DNA of 64,000 bases from PWQG01 sp050486205 (GTDB lineage Bacteria; Pseudomonadota; Gammaproteobacteria; Pseudomonadales; Pseudohongiellaceae), in NCBI GenBank assembly GCA_050486205.1, contig JBJHCW010000002.1:1-64000 (forward strand). Reading direction: 5' to 3'. Within the stretch, counting starts at the first letter, position 1. The number at the start of each line of letters is the position of its first letter. Of the stretch, positions 48,006 to 53,737 are shown piece by piece. The notes under the pieces were generated by a model, which saw only the letters and a list, made by a program, of their open reading frames with translations, made no database searches and was not told the origin of the DNA. Made by a program: the position numbers and the translations under genes.

Positions 48006-48938
48006 TCAGGGCTTCTTCGAAAGCACCCAGGTGGTTCCATCGTCTTTTGTGCATTGTAGCCATTTACCATTGATGCCCAGGTTTGAATTCGTCCAATTGC
48101 CATTGGCAATCCTGACTGTATCGCCATAACACAAAAAATCGCCCTCACTGTTGCTGGCATCATTGGTCTTCATGATTTTCCATTGCTGCGGTATGTTGCC
48201 GCTTTTCGTGTCGTAATAGACATTGCCTTTATCCGAACTGTACATGTGGTGGTAGCCACCTTTGGCAACGGTTCGATCAGTTGTGAGGATCCTCACCAGG
48301 GAATTGTTCTTCAGCACTCTTCCCGTCCACTCAACAATAGTGTGCGGTGAGCCCCCTGCATTGCCTATCGTGCCACAAGGCCAGTTCTTGTGCGTTTGCG
48401 GGTCACCTATCACGCGTTTGCCGTTCTTGAAATACACCGCCGAGTGGTTACTGATAACCTCAGGCCCGGGTTTGGGCTTGGGAGCAGGTTCACTGATATA
48501 GCCTGATGCATCAATCGTGATTGTTGGCTCACTGCGAGGAACAGCATCAGCGATTGATCTGACTTTGTTCGTCCGAATGGAAATGTAGTAAATGGATTCA
48601 TTGCCTTTTCGGGCAAACGTGTTGTGGCTTTTTGGGGCGATCTCAAGTTCTCCAGCCTCAATGAAACCACTCCACTCATAGGTCGTTTCCTGATGTTTTT
48701 CGTAATACTCCCGCAAGCGGGACTTGTATTCTGACTCCGCTTTATAAGCAGCATCAATGGGCACTTCCGGTATTGGGCTTTTGACATTGCCGCCAATCAT
48801 AAACCGGTAATACTGTTCAAACTCAGTGTCTGAAACCGAATGCGTTTTTGTGCTGATTACATGCTTTTGGTTTTCCGCAATCACAACCCAGACAGGGACA
48901 TCCATTTGGTTTATAACGTCTACTTTTGACACACTCAT
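48006..48938 (-). CDS. Protein of unknown function, lower GC than its neighbours
   Basis: The 310-residue protein has no signal peptide or membrane helix. The N-terminal half starts VSKVDVINQMDVPVWVVIAE and is beta-rich; a Pro-Lys linker (SEPAPKPKPGPEV) near residue 165 leads to a C-terminal half with many aromatic and Gly residues (WTGRVLKNNSLVRILTTDRT and GINGKWLQCTKDDGTTWVLS), which could be a beta-trefoil or similar lectin-like fold. I do not recognise the family. The ATG at 48938 is chosen by the onset of strand-like sequence. The gene looks lower in GC than its neighbours, a sign of transfer. It lies 105 bases upstream of the propeller kinase on the same strand. Confidence 0.7.
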   Translation of the reverse strand: MSVSKVDVINQMDVPVWVVIAENQKHVISTKTHSVSDTEFEQYYRFMIGGNVKSPIPEVPIDAAYKAESEYKSRLREYYEKHQETTYEWSGFIEAGELEIAPKSHNTFARKGNESIYYISIRTNKVRSIADAVPRSEPTITIDASGYISEPAPKPKPGPEVISNHSAVYFKNGKRVIGDPQTHKNWPCGTIGNAGGSPHTIVEWTGRVLKNNSLVRILTTDRTVAKGGYHHMYSSDKGNVYYDTKSGNIPQQWKIMKTNDASNSEGDFLCYGDTVRIANGNWTNSNLGINGKWLQCTKDDGTTWVLSKKP

Positions 48939-49129
48939 GACAGCACCGCTGTTGGCCACTTTATTTGTATACTAGTTCAATATCAAACCCTGAATCAATG
49001 GTGCTGCTTGTCATTCGCGGCAACGTCGAGCCAATGCTTTAAGCGGCTATGTTTGTCATCGGGCTGCCGGCCAGTTAAAGTGGCCAATGCGTTTGCATAA
49101 CACAAATGATCAGGAGGCGAGGCAGTATA

Positions 49130-49357
49130 ATGCGCGATGTCGAGTTGACCAGGGTGCCGATCGAGCTTTACAAGGTGTTGAAGTTCGAGGGGCTGGCGGA
49201 CAGCGGCGCTGAAGCCAAGGCAGTGATTGCCGAGGGACGGGTGCTGCTCAACGGCGTCGTCGAAACCCGCAAGCGAAAGCAGGTTTTTGGCAACGATATC
49301 ATCGAGCTACAGGGTCAGAAGCTGCGCATGGTCGACAAAGCCAGCGAGCAACAATAA
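49130..49357 (+). CDS. S4-domain RNA-binding protein (YbcJ-like)
   Basis: The 75-residue protein is a stand-alone S4 domain: LYKVLKFEGLADSGAEAKAVIAEGRVLLNGVVETRKRKQV. This is the RNA-binding surface also found in ribosomal S4 and pseudouridine synthases. YbcJ-like proteins are thought to act in RNA metabolism or ribosome biogenesis, without a clear role. The ATG at 49130 follows an AGGAGG-rich stretch. The ATP-grasp gene follows 48 bases later. Confidence 0.85.
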   Translation: MRDVELTRVPIELYKVLKFEGLADSGAEAKAVIAEGRVLLNGVVETRKRKQVFGNDIIELQGQKLRMVDKASEQQ

Positions 49358-49405
49358 CACTTTCACTGGCAGCACAGAAGTCCTGGCTCTGCTTTATGGG
49401 GCAAG

Positions 49406-50521
49406 ATGAAGAAACCCGATAGCCACGGCTCCGCCGGGGATGGCATCAACCATCTTTCCGGTCGGATGGCCAAGCTCACCTATGTCAGCCATCTGGCGCG
49501 TACCGTCGCAGCGCGAGAGAATGTCAGTGTACTCCGACAATTTGCAGAAATGGCCTATCTCTATTTCACACGCCGTCTGGGCCCGCTGCTGTATTACGAA
49601 CAGGCTTTGTGGCAACCTCGCCTGAATTTGCGTCAGAAACAGCACTACCTTAATCAAGCGCAGTACCTGGAAAAAGTAAAAGCGCTGAATCCGCCCCAGT
49701 ACCAGAAGTTTTCACAGCATAAACTGGTCGAAAAATCGATTCTGCGACTGCTCGGTGTTCCTGTTGCGGAATTCATTGGCTATCTGCATCCGGCCGAAGG
49801 TTCGGATTCGCAGCTCAATCCACTGACAAATGCGACGCAGTTGGAGCAGCTACTGCTGCGTCATTCGGGCGATCGCATCTGCTTCAAGCCGAGTGAAGGC
49901 TGGGGTGGGAGGGACTTTATTGCGGCCCGGGTCTCGCAAACCGGAAACAGGATAGCATTACAGCATGTGTACAATGACGCTTCAGCACTGGACGTAATCG
50001 AATTCTACAACCGTTACCTGGCGGCAAACACTGCCCAGGGGCTTGTCTTGGAACGCTATATCGAGCAGCACGATGAGTTAAGTAAGCTCAATGCCTCCAG
50101 TCTGAATACACTGCGTGTCTGGTTACTGCAAAAAGATGCCGAAGTCAGGCTGATCGGCGCTGTGCTGCGTATCGGCCGGGCCGGCCAACTCGTGGACAAT
50201 GCGTCCCAGGGCGGCATATTGGCAAAAGTGGATCTTGATACCGGCATATTGGACAAAGCCAAGAATGCCGAAGTATTTCCCACCTACTTCAGTCATCATC
50301 CGGATTCAGGCGCAGTTATTGAGCACGTGCAGCTACCGCACTGGGACGCGTGCAAAAAGGTGGCAAAGGACTGCCTGCGGGTTTTCCCACGTGCGACGTT
50401 TGTGGGTCTGGATCTGGCGATCGGGCCAACCGAACCTGTCGTGGTCGAGCTGAATCTGGAGCCTGATCGTATCAGTGCCCGCAATTTTGGCGCACCATTG
50501 GCCGAACTGCTGACCTGGTGA
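49406..50521 (+). CDS. ATP-grasp protein of the sugar-transfer-associated type
   Basis: The 371-residue protein shows the ATP-grasp pattern: a helical N-terminal part (YFTRRLGPLLYYEQALWQPRLN), then GDRICFKPSEGWGGRDFI, the lysine and glutamate set VLERYIEQHDELSKLNASSLNTLRVWLL and the metal-binding end FVGLDLAIGPTEPVVVELNLEPD. It fits the sugar-transfer-associated ATP-grasp family (often beside polysaccharide genes) as I remember it. It would ligate a carboxylate to an amine or hydroxyl; the substrate is unknown. The start could also be a little downstream (Met21). Confidence 0.82.
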   Translation: MKKPDSHGSAGDGINHLSGRMAKLTYVSHLARTVAARENVSVLRQFAEMAYLYFTRRLGPLLYYEQALWQPRLNLRQKQHYLNQAQYLEKVKALNPPQYQKFSQHKLVEKSILRLLGVPVAEFIGYLHPAEGSDSQLNPLTNATQLEQLLLRHSGDRICFKPSEGWGGRDFIAARVSQTGNRIALQHVYNDASALDVIEFYNRYLAANTAQGLVLERYIEQHDELSKLNASSLNTLRVWLLQKDAEVRLIGAVLRIGRAGQLVDNASQGGILAKVDLDTGILDKAKNAEVFPTYFSHHPDSGAVIEHVQLPHWDACKKVAKDCLRVFPRATFVGLDLAIGPTEPVVVELNLEPDRISARNFGAPLAELLTW

Positions 50522-50524
50522 TTG

Positions 50525-50600
50525 TTGCCCACCTCGACCAACCAAGGCCGGGCAATACCCAGAGCGAATAGCGCAAACGTGGCAGGAATGAAGCGCTGTA
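50525..50600 (-). pseudogene. Decayed PEP-CTERM sorting signal (gene tail remnant)
   Basis: On the minus strand this stretch encodes ATFALFALGIA followed, after a single-base frame change at the run GCCCGGCC, by GLGWSRW. Joined, ATFALFALGIA-GLGWSR is the hydrophobic anchor and arginine end of a PEP-CTERM sorting signal. No complete gene lies upstream of it in the 400-base gap, so it looks like the tail of a lost exported protein, immediately tail to tail with the ATP-grasp gene. The frame change and missing front part make it non-functional. Confidence 0.45.
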
Positions 50601-50845
50601 GGGCAAAACCCCTAGCCCGTACCTGTAACAAAAACAACGTAATATTGTCCACAAACAGCTCCTCGCCCTATCGGTTTACCCCATCTTGATATTGCCGTGT
50701 TTTATACGCGTGGTTGATAAACGTTATAAACGCCGCATTTTTTGTACCACTAAAGTATTCTGATGCTTCCGGCCCTGGCGCCGCCTGCACTCCGACAACA
50801 ACACTGGTCAGCCGTGACGAGAATCGGGCTACAGGTTTGTGGTAC
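50601..50845. other. Intergenic stretch, no gene seen
   Basis: Nothing with family resemblance is visible. The part around 50690-50760 is AT-rich (TTGATAAACGTTATAAACGC), which may hold a promoter. Confidence 0.4.
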
Positions 50846-50868
50846 GTCACACCTTGACGCGGTGTGAC
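50846..50868. promoter_or_regulatory. Inverted repeat upstream of the hook-like gene
   Basis: GTCACACC (50846-50853) and GGTGTGAC (50861-50868) are perfect inverted arms seven bases apart. TTGACC at 50869-50874 with TAGCCT 17 bases later could be a promoter that this site overlaps. The regulator is unknown. Confidence 0.5.
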
Positions 50869-50929
50869 TTGACCCGGAGCCATCTACTCAGTAGCCTGAC
50901 ACCTCACTCGGCTATCAGGTTCAGAAACC

Positions 50930-51202
50930 ATGCTCTCCTCAGTGATGCAGTCCGGCGTTAATGGCATGCAGAGCAGCTTGCAGAACATGACCCGTGCCGC
51001 TCAGCACATCGCGCAGGGCAGCATCAACGTACGCGAAGCTGGTGACACCGGTCAGCACGGCACCGCCAATCCCCTTGTGACACACGATGTGACGGAATCC
51101 CTGGTTGAGCTCAAATACAATGTCCTGCTGTTCAAGGCCTCCGCCAAAGTGCTTGTTACCTCTGACACCATGATCGGCAGCCTGCTGGATGTCAGGGCCT
51201 GA
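50930..51202 (+). CDS. Small stand-alone flagellar hook/rod-like protein
   Basis: The 90-residue protein combines the N-terminal amphipathic helix of flagellar rod and hook proteins (VNGMQSSLQNMTRAAQHIAQG) with their C-terminal helix (DVTESLVELKYNVLLFKASAKVLVTSDTMIGSLLDVRA), with almost nothing between. Such short orphans occur outside flagellar operons in gammaproteobacteria; the role is not known to me. There are no other flagellar genes in the window. Confidence 0.7.
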   Translation: MLSSVMQSGVNGMQSSLQNMTRAAQHIAQGSINVREAGDTGQHGTANPLVTHDVTESLVELKYNVLLFKASAKVLVTSDTMIGSLLDVRA

Positions 51203-51360
51203 ACCCCCGGAGCTTCCCCACTCCCGATTGCTGACTTGCCCACCGGCCAGACCAAACAAGCGCACTTCTTACTGCAGCGTGCTCCGGCACTACCAACCAC
51301 CCAAACAGGACTCTATACTCAATCGCAATGGCCTGGACCATATCCGGGGGAGGTAGCTTG

Positions 51361-52503
51361 ATGATTAGGCTTGGATTGTTTTGCAGCATGGTTCTTGGTG
51401 TCGTGGCAGCGTCGCCACTGCACGCAACTGACAGTGATCCGCGCGCGCGCGAGGCGGGAATTGCCCCCGGCGTCCATGCGCCCGGCCCCTACAACGCCAT
51501 CACCGATGTGGCTGGTGTCAAGGTAGGGCAAGTGTCAATCGTGGCGGACCAGGCGGTGCGCACCGGGGTTACCGCAATTTTGCCCCATGCCGGCAATCTG
51601 TTTCAGGACAAGGTGCCTGCCGGCTTTTCGCAGGGCAATGGCTTCGGCAAGATGATGGGCACTACTCAGATCATCGAACTGGGAGAAATTGAAACACCTG
51701 TTTTGCTGACCAATACGCTGTCGGTACCGGAAGCGGCCGCTGGCATCATCGAATGGACCCTGGATCAACCCGGCAATGAAAATGTGCGCTCAGTCAATGC
51801 GGTGGTCGGCGAAACCAATGATGGTCGTATCAACGATATCCGGGCAAGAGCAGTGACTCCAGCACACGCCATTGCCGCCATCGAATCGGCGAGTCCCGGC
51901 CCGGTGGATGAAGGCAGTGTCGGCGCAGGCATGGGCACCGTCATGTTCGGCTGGAAAGGTGGTATCGGTACCAGTTCGCGCGTGCTGCCTCAGTCCGATG
52001 GCGGATATACTGTCGGGGTATTGGTACAGACCAATTATGGCGGCAATCTGGCGATCATGGGCGTCCCGGTCAGCCCGGAAAACCTGCAGGGTGATGGTGT
52101 GGATTCACAAACCAGCCCCGATGGCTCGGTGATGATCATCATTGCCACGGATGCGCCGCTATCGGACCGAAACCTGGAACGCCTGGCTTCACGCTCGTTC
52201 ATGGGTCTGGCACGGACAGGATCTTTCATGTCAAACGGCTCGGGGGATTACGCCCTGGCTTTTTCCACCGCAGAAACTGTGAGACGCGACGCCATGAGGC
52301 GCAACAATCTGCATACAGTGGAATACCTGCCCAATGACCTGATGTCGCCTTTGTTTGAAGCAGTCGCCGAGGCAACCGAGGAGGCCATCTACAATGCCCT
52401 GTTCAAAGCCAGTGATGTGGTTGGTGTCAACGGCACACAGCACCCATCAATACCGGTACCTCGGCTGCTGGAACTGCTGAGGCACAATGGCGTTATCGAC
52501 TGA
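51361..52503 (+). CDS. P1-family (DmpA-type) peptidase, exported
   Basis: The 380-residue protein has a signal peptide (IRLGLFCSMVLGVVAASPLHA) and the DmpA/ornithine-acetyltransferase-like fold: AREAGIAPGVHAPGPYNAITDVAGVKVGQ, GSVGAGMGTVMFGWKGG and, at the expected self-cleavage point, Asp-Gly|Ser256 before VMIIIATDAP. The Ser becomes the N-terminal nucleophile of the beta chain; ARTGSFMSNGSGDYALAFST follows as in the family. These are aminopeptidases for D-amino acid or beta-peptide substrates. GGGGGAG lies before the ATG at 51361. Tail to tail with the dehalogenase-like gene. Confidence 0.9.
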   Translation: MIRLGLFCSMVLGVVAASPLHATDSDPRAREAGIAPGVHAPGPYNAITDVAGVKVGQVSIVADQAVRTGVTAILPHAGNLFQDKVPAGFSQGNGFGKMMGTTQIIELGEIETPVLLTNTLSVPEAAAGIIEWTLDQPGNENVRSVNAVVGETNDGRINDIRARAVTPAHAIAAIESASPGPVDEGSVGAGMGTVMFGWKGGIGTSSRVLPQSDGGYTVGVLVQTNYGGNLAIMGVPVSPENLQGDGVDSQTSPDGSVMIIIATDAPLSDRNLERLASRSFMGLARTGSFMSNGSGDYALAFSTAETVRRDAMRRNNLHTVEYLPNDLMSPLFEAVAEATEEAIYNALFKASDVVGVNGTQHPSIPVPRLLELLRHNGVID

Positions 52504-52516
52504 GGCTTGTGGGCCA

Positions 52517-53425
52517 TCAAGCTGCTCTGAAGCTGGCAAGCGCGGCGCGGGCCACGGCCTCACCACGCTCCTGCACAAAATGCCCCGCCTCACCGAGCAG
52601 CAGGGGTTCCGGACAGCCCGAAACGATCTTGCGCAGATTTTGCATGGTGGGCGCACCCAGAACCGGGTCGAGCATGCCAATGGCCATAAAACTCTGACCA
52701 GCCCACTGAGTGCGCCACCAGTCGCGGGCCTGCCGCGAGATGGCTGCGCCATCGGCATCCGGGTTGTCCGGCACCAGCAAGGGAAAACGTCGCACACCCG
52801 CCTTGTAGCGTACATCGGGGAACGGTGCTGCATAGGCTGCCGCTTCTTCAGCGGTAAGCCCGGGTTCGGCGCGGCGCATCAATGCGGCAATGTCCAGATC
52901 GGGATTCCGAGCATTATAGGCTCGCCAGTCCAGAAACCCCTGCCCCAGTGGTACATCACCGGTACCAAGCGCGGTATTCATGACCACCAGGCGCCGGAAC
53001 ACATCGGGCATCTCCATCGGCAGGGTCAGCCCCAGCAGGCCGCCCCAGTCCTGCACCACCAAGGTGACATTACGCAATTGCAAGGCCTGCACAAAGGCCA
53101 ATAGCATGTCCCGGTGCCGGGAGAACGTGTAGAAGCCCTCATCCACTGGCTTGTCCGAGCGCCCGAAACCAATAAGGTCCGGCGCCACCACACGTTGCCC
53201 CTCCGCCACAAACACAGGAATCATCTTGCGATACAGGTAACTCCAGGTCGGTTGACCGTGCAGACAAAGCACGGTGTGCTGCGCATCCGGCGGACCCTGA
53301 TCCAGATAATGCACCCGCAGCGATTTCAGGCCGGGCAGGCTGTCCACATAATGCGGCGCAAATTCGTAACCGGGCAGATTCAGGAAACGTGCGTCTTCTG
53401 TTCTCAGAACGTGATCTGGCTTCAT
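52517..53425 (-). CDS. Haloalkane-dehalogenase-like alpha/beta hydrolase (HLD-I type)
   Basis: The 302-residue protein matches haloalkane dehalogenases: VLCLHGQPTWSYLYRKMIPVF (first halide-binding Trp), APDLIGFGRSDKP, the nucleophile motif VVQDWGGLLGL (Asp and a second Trp), MNTALGTGDVPLGQGF, a Trp-rich cap (ARDWWRTQWAGQSFMAIGMLDPVLGA) and the catalytic His in EAGHFVQE. The HGQPTWSYLYR form is of subfamily I (DhlA/DmbA-like side). It hydrolyses carbon-halogen bonds if active. The ATG at 53425 has AGGA upstream. A 7-base-arm palindrome lies 26 bases in front of the start. Confidence 0.88.
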   Translation of the reverse strand: MKPDHVLRTEDARFLNLPGYEFAPHYVDSLPGLKSLRVHYLDQGPPDAQHTVLCLHGQPTWSYLYRKMIPVFVAEGQRVVAPDLIGFGRSDKPVDEGFYTFSRHRDMLLAFVQALQLRNVTLVVQDWGGLLGLTLPMEMPDVFRRLVVMNTALGTGDVPLGQGFLDWRAYNARNPDLDIAALMRRAEPGLTAEEAAAYAAPFPDVRYKAGVRRFPLLVPDNPDADGAAISRQARDWWRTQWAGQSFMAIGMLDPVLGAPTMQNLRKIVSGCPEPLLLGEAGHFVQERGEAVARAALASFRAA

Positions 53426-53450
53426 GGCTTGATTCCTGTCGTTGTCAGTG

Positions 53451-53468
53451 GACAATGATCCCATTGTC
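53451..53468. promoter_or_regulatory. Palindrome upstream of the dehalogenase-like gene
   Basis: GACAATG-ATCC-CATTGTC is an 18-base perfect palindrome located 26-43 bases upstream of the dehalogenase start on the minus strand. The position suits a repressor operator overlapping the leader or promoter. Confidence 0.55.
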
Positions 53469-53737
53469 GTACTTTTCTGAATCCTCCTTCCATTCCCTGG
53501 ATCGGAACCACGTTGTTGTACAACATTTTTCTTTCCTTTTTATACAGCATGGTGATATATACAATAATCACACGATACCAATCGTCGACTCCGGAACCAG
53601 ATGCCTGAAGAGCACACCGTTTCCTTCAAACCGTTTCAAGCCATTCCTCAGGCAACATAACCCAGGGCCCGTACACCGCTCATGACGGAAGCGGTGTCTC
53701 CGTGGGCCAAAGGCCGTCCTGGCACGAGGAATCTATC
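53469..53737. other. Intergenic control region between dehalogenase-like and 932-residue-protein genes
   Basis: With the palindrome, this divergent gap is 312 bases. It contains a second perfect palindrome, TGTTGTACAACA (53514-53525), and an AT-rich segment with TATACAG and ATATATACAAT (53542-53569) that could be a -10 region for the large gene. No gene is visible in it. Confidence 0.4.

Noticed and set aside
50668..50883. A 71-codon open frame on the minus strand before the hook-like gene
   Set aside because: No ribosome-binding site or recognisable sequence; it crosses the inverted repeat and promoter-like region.
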